A stretch of 32,449 nt of DNA from a virus: positions 1 through 32,449 of IMG/VR virus record IMGVR_UViG_3300046665_000772; one strand, written 5' to 3'. A program made the translations under genes and the position numbers. This document shows positions 22,240 to 30,208 of the stretch, one piece after another. A model generated the notes under the pieces. It was not told the origin of the DNA and did not search any database. It saw only the letters and a list, made by a program, of their open reading frames with translations. How positions within the stretch are numbered: position 1 is the first letter of the stretch; every line of letters begins with the position of its first letter.

Positions 22240-22613
22240 TACAGACTCGTCACGGCTTCGAGTTCGGCCGCCGCCGTCACGGCATTGGTCGTGTTCGCGT
22301 ACGGCACGACGCGCAGGTACATGGCTGCACGCGGAATTTCGAACGACCAGCTATACGAACTGCTGGTGGTCGTATCCCCGGCAACGGGAGCGCCGAAATC
22401 GCGCCAGTTTGTTCCGTCGGCAGAAACCTGAACTTGCAATTGGATTGCCGTACCCGGAGCGCTCGCGCCGTTGGCGACGCTCAAGGTCAGCAACCCGCCA
22501 TAGTACGCGCGACAGTCGATCGCGTTGACCGTGACGCTCGGCGACGCCTTGGTGCCACCAGCGGGCACGGATACGGATGCCAGGACGGCTACCAACGTTT
22601 TCGCAATTGCCAT
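22239..22613 (-). CDS. Small beta-rich head-region protein
   Basis: A 124-residue protein with an Ig/fibronectin-like strand pattern: L-V-A-V-L-A-S-V-S-V-P-A-G-G, Y-Y-G-G-L-L-T-L-S-V-A-N-G, I-Q-L-Q-V-Q-V-S-A-D-G-T-N-W and Y-L-R-V-V-P-Y-A-N-T. The V-S-A-D-G-x-N-W turn is common in phage proteins with immunoglobulin-like folds. The N-terminus is hydrophobic, but a signal peptide is unlikely in a capsid operon. It precedes the LamG-like fibre gene with a 1-bp TAATG overlap and may be its anchor or a capsid decoration. No family name is claimed. Confidence 0.6.
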   Translation of the reverse strand: MAIAKTLVAVLASVSVPAGGTKASPSVTVNAIDCRAYYGGLLTLSVANGASAPGTAIQLQVQVSADGTNWRDFGAPVAGDTTTSSSYSWSFEIPRAAMYLRVVPYANTTNAVTAAAELEAVTSL

Positions 22614-23041
22614 TATTTCTCCGTGCCGTCAGGGTTAAACAGCGCCGCTTCCACGTCCTGTGGTGTCAGCGGATCCGGCTGAAGCCCCAACGCGCACAGC
22701 GCGTCGGCGTCCTGTTGCGTTAGGACGTCGGTGCGCTCAACGTACGACTGCAGCGCCGCCTGCGCCACGGGCGAGCCGATCTTCAGGCGGCCCTGCTCCA
22801 GCAGCGGCCTGACATAGCGCATGTCGGTGTCGGCCTGAATATGGTCGAGCAGTTTGTTTCCCGCCTCAATGCCGAGCACTTCGAGGACTGTGCCGTTGCC
22901 GATTTCGCGTTCCGACGGGCGGGCGCGGCCAATCGAAAGGATCCGCGCCAGTTCCCCCAAGTCGCGATCGACCAAGGGCTGCGCGCAGGCTGGATTGCTG
23001 CGCACCGCCGCGCGCAGAATGGCTTGCTGTTCTGGGGTCAT
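22613..23041 (-). CDS. Unknown helical phage protein
   Basis: A 142-residue, mostly helical, acidic protein beginning M-T-P-E-Q-Q-A-I-L-R-A-A-V-R-S-N-P. Helices include L-V-D-R-D-L-G-E-L-A-R-I-L-S, G-T-V-L-E-V-L-G-I-E-A-G-N-K-L-L-D and A-A-L-Q-S-Y-V-E-R-T. Repeated T-P-E/T-P-Q-D-V-E motifs are at both ends. It has no signal, no metal motif and no cysteine pattern. It differs from its beta-rich neighbours and could be an assembly factor for the head fibre. Overlap with the next gene is 1 bp. Function is not recognised. Confidence 0.6.
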   Translation of the reverse strand: MTPEQQAILRAAVRSNPACAQPLVDRDLGELARILSIGRARPSEREIGNGTVLEVLGIEAGNKLLDHIQADTDMRYVRPLLEQGRLKIGSPVAQAALQSYVERTDVLTQQDADALCALGLQPDPLTPQDVEAALFNPDGTEK

Positions 23042-23043
23042 AG

Positions 23044-23457
23044 TCAGGTCAAGGTAAATGCGCCAGCTGCCTGGTCGAGATCGATCAGGATGCTTTCGCC
23101 GTCGTTCAGGGTGATCGACGAGCCGTAATCGTAGAAGCCGATCAGGTCACCGTTCGTGGCCGTGGCGTTGGCCAGCACCGCATAACGGAACGGCCCGACC
23201 GTGCCACCCGATGCGGTCAGCGTCAGGTCGGCCAGGACCTGCTTGTAGACGCCACCGGTCTGCGCGGCCGACGACGTGGTCACGTTGCGCGACGAGCAGT
23301 TCGTATAGCTGATCTGCGTGATGTCCGCCGTCACAGCCGCGGTCGCCGCGTTCGGCGCCGTGTTCGTCAGCAGGATCACCAGCTGGTCGGTCGCCAGGTT
23401 GTGTTTCTTCTTCGCGAGCGCCTCGACGAACGCATTGATCTTCGTAAATGTGGCCAT
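23044..23457 (-). CDS. Beta-rich head-region protein
   Basis: A 137-residue protein. An N-terminal helix ([12 protein letters not shown]) is followed by strands [32 protein letters not shown] and [15 protein letters not shown]. The G-G-T-V-G-P-F-R-Y centre is the kind of segment seen in phage surface proteins with a small jelly roll. Position directly after the capsid block suggests a capsid decoration protein or part of the head fibre. It is spaced by 2 bp from the next gene. Not assigned to a family. Confidence 0.6.
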   Translation of the reverse strand: MATFTKINAFVEALAKKKHNLATDQLVILLTNTAPNAATAAVTADITQISYTNCSSRNVTTSSAAQTGGVYKQVLADLTLTASGGTVGPFRYAVLANATATNGDLIGFYDYGSSITLNDGESILIDLDQAAGAFTLT

Positions 23458-23513
23458 CGACAGCCTCTCATTGTTCGGTAAGGGAAGCGCCCGGGCTCAC
23501 CCAGGCGCGGTCG

Positions 23514-23702
23514 TTACTTCTTGGCGCGAGTGCGCGCGGCGGGCGCGGCGGCCTCGCCATCGGCTGGCACCGTCCAGCCCTCGCTGGTCGACACATCGAT
23601 CAGGTCCTGGTCTTCGGTCTCGATCTCGGCGTCGGGCTCGAAGTGCTCGATGTCGACGCCTCGGTGCGCCCAGCTGAAGGCTTTTTGTGCGATCAATTTC
23701 AT
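23514..23702 (-). CDS. Small acidic phage protein
   Basis: A 62-residue protein: M-K-L-I-A-Q-K-A-F-S-W-A-H-R-G-V, an acidic middle (D-A-E-I-E-T-E-D-Q-D-L) and an Ala/Arg/Lys-rich tail. CGGAG lies before the ATG at a good distance. The short beta start and acidic stretch resemble small proteins coded next to capsid genes in many siphophages, some annotated as head-completion or scaffold-like. I cannot assign a role. Confidence 0.6.
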   Translation of the reverse strand: MKLIAQKAFSWAHRGVDIEHFEPDAEIETEDQDLIDVSTSEGWTVPADGEAAAPAARTRAKK

Positions 23703-23719
23703 TGCTGCTCCGGGAAGTA

Positions 23720-23743
23720 GAAGGACCGCCGCAGCGGTCCTTC
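23720..23743 (-). terminator. Perfect hairpin after the capsid gene
   Basis: A 10-bp perfect stem (GAAGGACCGC/GCGGTCCTTC) with a 4-base loop, 12 bp downstream of the capsid stop on the minus strand. No long T run follows (CTACTTCC), so it is more likely an mRNA-stabilising 3' end or a weak terminator than a full intrinsic terminator. It would help to raise capsid mRNA relative to later genes. Confidence 0.6.
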
Positions 23744-23755
23744 AGGGTTGGTGGA

Positions 23756-25144
23756 TTACGACGCCGCGATCTTCAGCAGCTTGATCGCCTGGGTGTTGCG
23801 TAGCTTGCCGCCCACGCGCTTGCGCACATAGAACTTCACAAAGCCCGGAGTCGTGATCTCGTCACGCGTCATGCGCATGCCCACGCGGTCGCAGATCAGG
23901 TAGCCTTCCTTGAAGTCGCCGAACGCGATCGGCGTGGAATTTGCGGCCACCGCTGGCATGTCTTCGGCCTCGGTGATCCCGTAGCCCATGAAGGTGTCCG
24001 GCTGCGAAGCAGTCAGCGTCGGCTGCCACAAATATTGGCCGGTCGAGTCCTTATACTTGCGCATCGCTGCCAGCACGAGCTTGCTGGTCACCCAGCGCGC
24101 GTTGTTGCGGTAGCGCGCGCGCAGCGAGTAGATCAGGTCGTAGAACACGTCGGTGCTGGTCGGCATTGCAGCTGCCTGACCGGACGCGATGTATTGCAGG
24201 GTACCGAAGGCGCGGCCGCCATCCGCCGTCGCCACGGGGGCCGGGCCGGCCAGAAAGCCGGTGGGCTTCTTCGTACCGTTGCCGGACACGAATGCCGCGC
24301 CTTCACCCTGCGCCATCGCTTCAGCAACCGACATTTGCAGCCAGCTTTCCACGTCGAAGAACAGATCGTCGAGGGATTCTTCCGAAGCCTGCGGTTTGGC
24401 GGATGCCATGCCGAAGGTCGGAACGATCTCGATCAGGTCAGGCGTGTTGGTCTGGTTGCGGGTATCGCCTTCACCCAGCCATTCGAAGCCGGCACCGTTC
24501 AGGTCAAACAGCTCATGATAGTCGGTGCTGCCGACCGTGCGCACGGTCGCGATCGAGCGGATCGGGGAGATGTCGACCGACAACCGGGCGATCGTGCTCT
24601 CGACGATCTTCGGCAGGGCGTAACCGCCCGCGGCGTTGGTGCCGACCACAGCCTGCGTCGCGCGGGTCTCGCGGCCACCGGCGGCGTTCTTTGCCTCCAG
24701 CGCCTTGAAGGCCTGGGTCATGCGTTGCTCGCACTGGTGGTCTTTCGGAGCGCGCACCCAGTCGAAGAAGGCGTTCTTGTATTCGGACTCTTCCTGCGTC
24801 TCGCGGGAGTCGCGATCGCCGCCGCCGAGGGCGCCGGGGCGCGACAGCTTGGTTTCCACCTTCTCGAGGCGAGACTTCTGCTCGGACATCGACGTGATCG
24901 CCTCGTCCATGCGCGCCAGTTTTGCATCCAGGTCGGCAGTCGACTTGCCAGCCTTGATGGCCTCGATGCGCTCATCGTTGGTCTTCTTGTATTCCGTGAA
25001 GGCCGTGTTGATCTTGTCGATCGCCTCGGTCACCGAGCGCAGGGTCGGCTCTTCGCGTTTTTCGTAGGGGATCACCACGGCCTTGGCTTGGAACGCGGCG
25101 AAATGGACGGCCATGGTGGCGGCCAGCAGAACGGTTTTCTTCAT
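23756..25144 (-). CDS. Major capsid protein, HK97 family
   Basis: A 462-residue HK97-fold capsid protein. Residues 1-22 look like a signal peptide (M-K-K-T, hydrophobic core, Q-A-K-A), which is odd for a capsid. Residues 30-105 form a coiled-coil delta/scaffold domain (A-I-D-K-I-N-T-A-F-T-E-Y, L-E-K-V-E-T-K-L) that the prohead protease should remove. The capsid domain then has G-G-Y-A-L-P-K-I-V, F-E-W-L-G-E-G, F-F-D-V-E-S-W-L, A-F-V-S-G-N-G-T-K-K-P-T-G and the end region I-A-F-G-D-F-K-E-G-Y. The start at 25144 has GAAAGAAG upstream; an in-frame start at 25159 lies inside the protease gene end. Confidence 0.9.
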   Translation of the reverse strand: MKKTVLLAATMAVHFAAFQAKAVVIPYEKREEPTLRSVTEAIDKINTAFTEYKKTNDERIEAIKAGKSTADLDAKLARMDEAITSMSEQKSRLEKVETKLSRPGALGGGDRDSRETQEESEYKNAFFDWVRAPKDHQCEQRMTQAFKALEAKNAAGGRETRATQAVVGTNAAGGYALPKIVESTIARLSVDISPIRSIATVRTVGSTDYHELFDLNGAGFEWLGEGDTRNQTNTPDLIEIVPTFGMASAKPQASEESLDDLFFDVESWLQMSVAEAMAQGEGAAFVSGNGTKKPTGFLAGPAPVATADGGRAFGTLQYIASGQAAAMPTSTDVFYDLIYSLRARYRNNARWVTSKLVLAAMRKYKDSTGQYLWQPTLTASQPDTFMGYGITEAEDMPAVAANSTPIAFGDFKEGYLICDRVGMRMTRDEITTPGFVKFYVRKRVGGKLRNTQAIKLLKIAAS

Positions 25145-25155
25145 GTGATCTTCTT

Positions 25156-25860
25156 TCACGAAGTGATGGATTGGAGCAGCCGGTTGGCCGCCTTCAGCGC
25201 CGCAGCGGCTTCATGAGCGTCCCGCTCATCCAAAGCGATGCGTTTGACCTCGGCGATCAGCGCCTTGGCCGCGTCCGCCGAGAAGCCCGCATCCCGCAGG
25301 GCCTGCTCGGCTTGACGAATGGTCTTGATGCCGGCGACATCAGATGCCTTCACGCCGGTGATACGGGCCTTGTCGTTTGCCGGGAACGTCACGAGCGACA
25401 CTTCCCACAGGTCGATTTCGGTCAGCGTGCGCACTTCCGTCTCGCGGTCGTAGCCCCACTGTTTCGCGAGGAAGCCGATCGACAGGCCGTTGATGGCGCC
25501 CATCTTCAAAAGTGCGTGCGCTTCCTTGCCCTTGACAGTGTCCAGGGCAAGTTGGCCCTTGATCTTCAGACCTTTGCTGTCCTCGACCATTTCGGTCCAG
25601 ACGCCGATCGGCGTGCTTGGGTCGTGCTGCCAGAGCATGGCTGGCATCGTGCCCGCTGCCTTATGCGCTGCGAGCGAGGTCACGTATGCACCACGCGCGA
25701 TCACGTCGTCGTAGTCGTCGCGCACGCCGAACACGGAGCCATAGCCCTCGACCGTTCCGTCGTCGCCGGCGGCCTTGAGCTCGAACGCGATGTTGCGCAC
25801 CTCGCGGCCTCCGGAGGATTCCCGGCGCTCCAGGTCAGTTGGGAGGGTTTGTTTTCGCAT
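25156..25860 (-). CDS. HK97-type prohead maturation protease
   Basis: A 234-residue serine protease of the herpesvirus-assemblin/HK97 gp4 class that trims the capsid delta domain. The catalytic histidine is in M-L-W-Q-H-D (His79) and the serine in I-N-G-L-S-I-G-F (Ser127), in the usual order and distance. Other typical pieces are G-Y-G-S-V-F-G, D-V-I-A-R-G-A-Y and W-E-V-S-L-V-T-F-P-A-N. The C-terminal 60 residues are helical and probably removed by self-cleavage. It overlaps the portal gene by 26 bp and is followed 11 bp later by the capsid gene. Confidence 0.9.
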   Translation of the reverse strand: MRKQTLPTDLERRESSGGREVRNIAFELKAAGDDGTVEGYGSVFGVRDDYDDVIARGAYVTSLAAHKAAGTMPAMLWQHDPSTPIGVWTEMVEDSKGLKIKGQLALDTVKGKEAHALLKMGAINGLSIGFLAKQWGYDRETEVRTLTEIDLWEVSLVTFPANDKARITGVKASDVAGIKTIRQAEQALRDAGFSADAAKALIAEVKRIALDERDAHEAAAALKAANRLLQSITS

Positions 25861-27055
25861 CGTTGGTTCCTTGTTTGCCGCCCTGGCTCATGTTCATGGG
25901 CGTGAGTGGATCGTTCAGGCCGTCCAGCGGATCCATGCCTTCCATGTCTCGAATTTCGTTGCGCGTATAGACGCCGAGCTCGACCATCGCACGGGCCCAC
26001 TGCGCGCGGTCGGCCATCGAGCCCTGCGTCAGGTACCGTACGTCAAACTCAGCGAACAGCGGCCCAGATCCGTCCAGCAGCATCTCGTCGATGCGCTGGG
26101 TCCAGGCCCGATGCCAGGGCATCAACGTATGCTTCACGTGCGCCGCGAAGAACGCCTCCGAACTGGCGAATGTGGCCGACTTGTCGCTGTGGCCGATCAT
26201 GATCGGGAACACGCCATAGACCCGGCAGATTTCCTCAATCTGCAATCGGCGCGTCTCGACGTGCTGTGCGTCGACACCTGTCAGCGCTGTCGAGACCCAT
26301 TTCGCGTTGTTGTCGAGAACGAAGGGATCGCCGGTCCGGTTCACGCCGGCGAACTTCCGGATCCATGCGGTCAGGCGTTCATGCTGCTTTTCGTCGAGCA
26401 CCTTGTCGACCGTGTACACGCCGCTCGGGCGCAGACCGTTCTCGTGCATGGCTGCCTGGCTTCGCTCGGTCGCCATCGCCAGTCCGACCGCCGAGCGCGC
26501 GAGCGCTACCGCATCCATGCTCTTGGTCCAGTTCCACTGCAACCCGTTCAGCACGAAAACTTCGTCAGGTCCAAACTCGCCAATCAGGCCGAACTCATCC
26601 CAGCAACGGTACCGCAGCTCATAGCGAGACACGCGACGCACGTCCCATTGGCCGGGTTCGATCGGTATCAGCTCGCGCACCCGGCGATTGTCGCCTCTTA
26701 CCTTGATCGACAGGCCGGTGCCGGTCAGCGCCGCGTGCACGGTCATCATGCGGCGCCACTCGAGGGAGGTCTGCCACTCGTTCGGCCGGCGCCCGAGCAG
26801 CCGGTATTCCGGGATGTTGACGGCGCGCTCGCGCGTCCCGTCGTCCTTTTCACGGAAAACGCCGAGGTTCGGTGTCGCGCAGCCGTCGGCGATCACCTTC
26901 ACGCAGGCCAGCACGGTCGCGACCTGTAGCGCCGTCTTCGCATTCACGTGCACGCCGGCGATCATTCTGTCGCCCGTGCCGTCGATCAGGTCGGCGACCT
27001 GGTCGTACGTGAGCTGGGCCGCCTTGCGCCCGAAAATGCGGTCGAGGAGTTTCAA
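25835..27055 (-). CDS. Portal protein, HK97 family
   Basis: A 406-residue portal that forms the 12-fold ring for DNA entry. Features include the start K-L-L-D-R-I-F-G-R-K, V-A-T-V-L-A-C-V-K-V-I-A-D-G, Y-R-L-L-G-R-R-P-N-E-W-Q-T, A-R-S-A-V-G-L-A-M-A-T-E, the C-terminal V-F-P-I-M-I-G-H-S-D and R-Y-L-T-Q-G-S-M-A-D-R-A. I choose a TTG start at 27055 that overlaps the terminase stop as TTGA, with GGGA six bases ahead; a TTG at 27067 has no ribosome site. Confidence 0.9.
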   Translation of the reverse strand: MKLLDRIFGRKAAQLTYDQVADLIDGTGDRMIAGVHVNAKTALQVATVLACVKVIADGCATPNLGVFREKDDGTRERAVNIPEYRLLGRRPNEWQTSLEWRRMMTVHAALTGTGLSIKVRGDNRRVRELIPIEPGQWDVRRVSRYELRYRCWDEFGLIGEFGPDEVFVLNGLQWNWTKSMDAVALARSAVGLAMATERSQAAMHENGLRPSGVYTVDKVLDEKQHERLTAWIRKFAGVNRTGDPFVLDNNAKWVSTALTGVDAQHVETRRLQIEEICRVYGVFPIMIGHSDKSATFASSEAFFAAHVKHTLMPWHRAWTQRIDEMLLDGSGPLFAEFDVRYLTQGSMADRAQWARAMVELGVYTRNEIRDMEGMDPLDGLNDPLTPMNMSQGGKQGTNDAKTNPPN

Positions 27056-28770
27056 TCTGTGTCCCAAAATGATTTCGTCGGCTCAGCCGCGCGCGTTATC
27101 AGGCCGGCGGCCATCACGGCGGCAACGATCAAGTCGATGCGCCCGGTCGCCTTCTCTTTGTCCAGCTTGCGGTTGCCCGCGCCGTCCTGGTCGGTAATCG
27201 CGTTACCGGCACACATCGTCAGCACCTTGTGGCCGTTGTGAACGAGCTCGCCGTTCAGCAACATCGTTTCGAACGTCTCCAGCGCCGGGCTCATGTCCTT
27301 ATAGCCCTGGCCGAACGGTTCCATCGGCGGCAGGCTGATACCTTCGTCCGCCGCCATCTGCAGCAGGTCCTCAATCCGCCAGCGGTCGTACGCGCATGCA
27401 ATGACTTCGAAGAAGTCGCACAGCCCGGACAGCTTCTGCAAGATCACGCGCTTGCTGATCGCGCGGCCAGGCGTGGTGTGCAGCAGCCCCTCCGCCACCC
27501 ACTCGACGTACGGCACGAGATCCTGCTGCGCGCGCCGCTCCAGGTCAGCGTCGGGCAGCCACGCGTAGGGTACGAGCTTCCACGGCTCGCCAGGGTCGAC
27601 CGGCTGCACCAGGAACACCAGGCCAGTAAGGTCGGTCGTGCTCGACAGGTCGAGCGCGGCGACGGCGCGGCGGCCACGCAGCGACTCGACGTCGTACTCC
27701 AGCTTCGCGCCCTTCCAGACTTCGTGGCTGATCCAAGGCGACTCGGCGTCCGTCCACTGGCAGAAGTTCAGCCGGCGCACGATCGCCTCTTTCGAGGGCA
27801 TGCCGCGTGCCGTCGTTACCTGCTCCCGGATGTACTTGTAACCGGGAAGGTTCGCGTCCTGCAGGCTGGGGTTTGCCTTCGGCCAGCAGTCCTCGCTCTC
27901 GAACGGATCGTCACCGTCGTCCAGCGCGCATACATAGGAGAAAAACGCGTCGTCCTGCAGGTCGCCAGCGGCGACCTTGCCGGCGTATTCGTGGTAGTTC
28001 CAGCACGGCGATTTCCGGCTGGCTCCTGAGTTCGTGATGATGAAGATCAGCGCCTGACGCCGGCTCTTCGTACCCGCGCGCATCATCTCGAGCACCGTCG
28101 CCGTCTTGTGCTCGTGGAACTCGTCGACAAGCGCGACGTGCGGACGTGGGCCCGACTGACCGTCGTCGCTGCTGATCGGCCGGAAGAAGGAACCAGTCTG
28201 CAGGTACGCCAAGTTCCACGCCTTCTCGCCCGTACCGCTCTTCGTCAGGCGCTTGAGCAGCTCGGGCGACTGATCGTGCATGGCAACCGCGTCTCGGAAC
28301 AGGATCATTGCCTGGTCCTTCTTCGTCGCGGCCGCGTAGATCTCGGCGCGCGGCTCGCCATCTGCGACCAAGCCCTTCATACCGACGCCGGCCGCCAGCG
28401 GGGACTTGCCGCTCCCTTTGGCGGTCTCGACGTAGGCGACACGGAACCGCCGGTACCCGTCCTCCGTCTTCCAGCCGAAGAGGCTGCCGACGACGTATTT
28501 TTGCCACGGCAGCAGTTTGAACGGCTGGCCTTCGAAGTCGCCGCCGTTCAGCTTCAGCACGTTCTCGTAGAACCCGATCGCCTTCTGCGCGGCGGCCAAG
28601 TCCCAGACCAGCCCGCGCGCGGCGCCGTGCTCCAGGTCGGCCAGGTGGCGCCGACACTGCGCCCGCACGTGCGGACCTGCGATGCGCGTACCGGCTGCGA
28701 CCTCGCGGGCGTACTCGGTGACGGGGTCAGCTGAAGTAGCTGCCGAGCGGGTCTTCCTTTTCGTCGTCAT
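27052..28770 (-). CDS. Terminase large subunit
   Basis: A 572-residue DNA-packaging motor of the Terminase_1/HK97-like type. The ATPase has Walker A E-T-A-K-G-S-G-K-S (115-123) and Walker B V-A-L-V-D-E-F-H-E-H (Asp216, Glu217). The nuclease domain begins A-A-L-D-L-S-S-T-T-D (Asp374, Asp380), and a late acidic residue in G-R-I-D-L-I-V-A (Asp546) completes the metal site. Full length, with no broken motif. It overlaps the small subunit by 44 bp and the portal by 4 bp. It cuts the DNA at cos with the small subunit and the HNH protein and pumps it through the portal. Confidence 0.92.
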   Translation of the reverse strand: MTTKRKTRSAATSADPVTEYAREVAAGTRIAGPHVRAQCRRHLADLEHGAARGLVWDLAAAQKAIGFYENVLKLNGGDFEGQPFKLLPWQKYVVGSLFGWKTEDGYRRFRVAYVETAKGSGKSPLAAGVGMKGLVADGEPRAEIYAAATKKDQAMILFRDAVAMHDQSPELLKRLTKSGTGEKAWNLAYLQTGSFFRPISSDDGQSGPRPHVALVDEFHEHKTATVLEMMRAGTKSRRQALIFIITNSGASRKSPCWNYHEYAGKVAAGDLQDDAFFSYVCALDDGDDPFESEDCWPKANPSLQDANLPGYKYIREQVTTARGMPSKEAIVRRLNFCQWTDAESPWISHEVWKGAKLEYDVESLRGRRAVAALDLSSTTDLTGLVFLVQPVDPGEPWKLVPYAWLPDADLERRAQQDLVPYVEWVAEGLLHTTPGRAISKRVILQKLSGLCDFFEVIACAYDRWRIEDLLQMAADEGISLPPMEPFGQGYKDMSPALETFETMLLNGELVHNGHKVLTMCAGNAITDQDGAGNRKLDKEKATGRIDLIVAAVMAAGLITRAAEPTKSFWDTD

Positions 28771-29197
28771 CGAGGTCCACGTTCACTTTCGATCGCGCCG
28801 CCGGGGTCAACCCGAACTCGACGAGGTAGCTCTTGAACTGGGCATCGGCCGCGCGCAGCTGGTTCACCGCCGGGTTGTTTTTGATGAGGGTGTTGCTGTT
28901 CTGGTCGATGGTCGTGTAGGTGCGGCCATCCCGCTCGACCAACTCCCGGCATGCCAGGATGTCGGCGTAGCAGTCGCACAGCCGCTCGAGCGCGAGGCCG
29001 TCGGCCTCGGTCATCACACCCATCTTCAGCAGCAGCGTGCACAGTTTCTTCCACACCGCCTTCGCCTTCGGGGGCAAATGCGATGGACATGTCGGCGCTT
29101 TCGCGCGCGGCTTCGGTTCCTTTTTGTTGATCGCGCGCTTGCCGGGGTTGCCCTTGACCAGCTTGAGCGCGGTCGGTGTTGGGCGCCTCCCGGCCAT
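28727..29197 (-). CDS. Terminase small subunit, P27 family
   Basis: A 156-residue DNA-recognition subunit. It starts with the family hallmark A-G-R-R-P-T-P-T-A-L-K-L-V-K-G-N-P-G-K-R, then P-S-H-L-P-P-K-A-K-A-V-W-K-K-L, the L-T-E-A-D-like M-T-E-A-D-G-L-A-L-E-R-L helix and Q-L-R-A-A-D-A-Q-F-K-S-Y-L-V-E-F-G-L-T-P-A-A-R-S-K. The ATG at 29197 has GGAG eight bases ahead. It should bind the pac/cos region in the adjacent spacer. Highly typical in length and order. Confidence 0.9.
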   Translation of the reverse strand: MAGRRPTPTALKLVKGNPGKRAINKKEPKPRAKAPTCPSHLPPKAKAVWKKLCTLLLKMGVMTEADGLALERLCDCYADILACRELVERDGRTYTTIDQNSNTLIKNNPAVNQLRAADAQFKSYLVEFGLTPAARSKVNVDLDDDEKEDPLGSYFS

Positions 29198-29203
29198 CGT
29201 CAA

Positions 29204-29354
29204 CTCTCCAGAAAAAAAAGTTTCATTTCGCGGTTGTGCGAAAAGAGGGAGGCGGCGGTCCCTTGCGCGGATCGCTCCAGAGATTTGACACCCCCCGGGG
29301 GTAGCGACCGGATCTTATTACATCAACGCAACGAATCGAGGCGAAGGGCTACCG
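29204..29354. other. Candidate cos region
   Basis: A 151-bp non-coding gap between the HNH nuclease and small terminase genes, the place where HK97-like phages with an HNH protein keep their cohesive-end site. It holds a perfect 10-bp palindrome CCCCCGGGGG (29292-29301) and an oligo-A/oligo-T segment (29212-29227). I cannot define the nicks; the assignment is by position and symmetry. Confidence 0.45.
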
Positions 29355-29672
29355 TCAGGCCGGCCAGCCATCGTCGCCGACCGGGCGCTTCACCCGCTTC
29401 GTCTTGCCCTGCTCGGCCTCGGTCTTGGCGTCATGGCAGGGCTGGCAAATCGCCTGCAGGTTCGACGGCGCGTCGATTTGCGCGCGCGTCCAACGCAGGC
29501 GCTGCGCGGTGGCCTTGCTGGTGATGTGATCGACCGCGACCGCCAGCGTGACCCGGCCCGCCCGCTTGCACGGTTGGCACTCGCCTTCGTCGCGCGCCAT
29601 GATCTGCTTGCGCAGCTTCACCCACGCCGAATCGTATCCGCGTTCGTGGCGCGACTTCGAGCCCCAGGCCAT
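29355..29672 (-). CDS. HNH endonuclease
   Basis: A 105-residue HNH nuclease. Two C-x-x-C pairs (Cys32/Cys35 and Cys76/Cys79) bind a structural zinc; the catalytic motif has D-H (His49 in V-A-V-D-H-I), Asn71 (S-N-L-Q-A-I-C) and His80 (C-H-D-A-K). In HK97-like phages such a protein, coded beside the terminase, works with the large subunit to cut at cos. The start overlaps the upstream gene by 1 bp (TGATG). Confidence 0.9.
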   Translation of the reverse strand: MAWGSKSRHERGYDSAWVKLRKQIMARDEGECQPCKRAGRVTLAVAVDHITSKATAQRLRWTRAQIDAPSNLQAICQPCHDAKTEAEQGKTKRVKRPVGDDGWPA

Positions 29673-29899
29673 CAGGAGCGACGCGCCGGTGGCAGCGCGC
29701 GCACCAGGTCAACCAGCGACTGCGACGGGAAGCCGTAGCCCTTCGCGCATAGCAGCTGTTTCGCCTCCTCGGCGTCGACCAGCCCACGGCAGATCCGGTC
29801 GAGGGCGGCGGTGTCGGCCTCCTTCGCAAAGATGGCCGGGCGGGTACCGACCACGGCGCGCACGATGCGGTCGCGGCAACTCAGGATCGGGTTCGGCAT
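29672..29899 (-). CDS. Small unknown late protein
   Basis: A 75-residue protein with helical segments (D-R-I-V-R-A-V-V-G-T-R-P-A-I-F-A and A-A-L-D-R-I-C-R-G-L-V-D-A-E-E-A-K) and a C-terminal L-V-D-L-V-R-A-L-P-P-A-R. Two cysteines are far apart and do not form a clear motif. GGAG sits six bases before the ATG. It overlaps genes on both sides and belongs to the start of the late operon, before the HNH gene. No family recognised. Confidence 0.6.
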   Translation of the reverse strand: MPNPILSCRDRIVRAVVGTRPAIFAKEADTAALDRICRGLVDAEEAKQLLCAKGYGFPSQSLVDLVRALPPARRS

Positions 29900-29988
29900 G
29901 CGTTGCTCCGCATCTCGTCGACGATGGCGTCTTCACACCGCACCTGCGCCATGAAGCGCAGCCAGCACAGCTCGGCTTCGACGGACAC
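29881..29988 (-). CDS. Very small late protein with a GTG start
   Basis: A 35-residue frame starting with GTG at 29988: M-S-V-E-A-E-L-C-W-L-R-F-M-A-Q-V-R-C-E-D, then A-I-V-D-E-M-R-S-N-A-C-R-T-R-S. It has a strong GGAGGG site seven bases ahead and overlaps the next gene by 19 bp. It lies 2 bp after the stop of the upstream gene, so without it there would be an untranslated gap in a tightly packed operon. One amphipathic helix with three cysteines is visible. The role is unknown. Confidence 0.6.
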   Translation of the reverse strand: MSVEAELCWLRFMAQVRCEDAIVDEMRSNACRTRS

Positions 29989-29990
29989 GA

Positions 29991-30185
29991 TCAGCCCTCC
30001 GTAACCGGGCGCACAGGCAGGCCAACGGACTCGTAGAAAGCATCCCGCGCGTTCAGTTCGAGGCGCAGTTGCTGCAGCTCGGCCAGGATCAGGGCCAGTG
30101 TGTTGGCCGTCGTCGAGGTGGCGCGCGCTTGGCGGACAGCCAGGCCGGCAGCGCGGCGCGGCTTTCGTTTGTTCTCGTTGGACAT
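29991..30185 (-). CDS. First gene of the late operon, unknown helical protein
   Basis: A 64-residue protein. A very basic N-terminus (M-S-N-E-N-K-R-K-P-R-R) precedes a helix rich in Leu (T-L-A-L-I-L-A-E-L-Q-Q-L-R-L-E-L-N-A-R), suggesting a small coiled-coil nucleic-acid-binding protein. GAGG lies four to five bases before the ATG. A terminator lies just upstream, so transcripts for this gene must read through it or begin in the short gap, where I see no clear promoter. Confidence 0.6.
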   Translation of the reverse strand: MSNENKRKPRRAAGLAVRQARATSTTANTLALILAELQQLRLELNARDAFYESVGLPVRPVTEG

Positions 30186-30208
30186 AAGACCTCACTCGGA
30201 CGGGGAAT

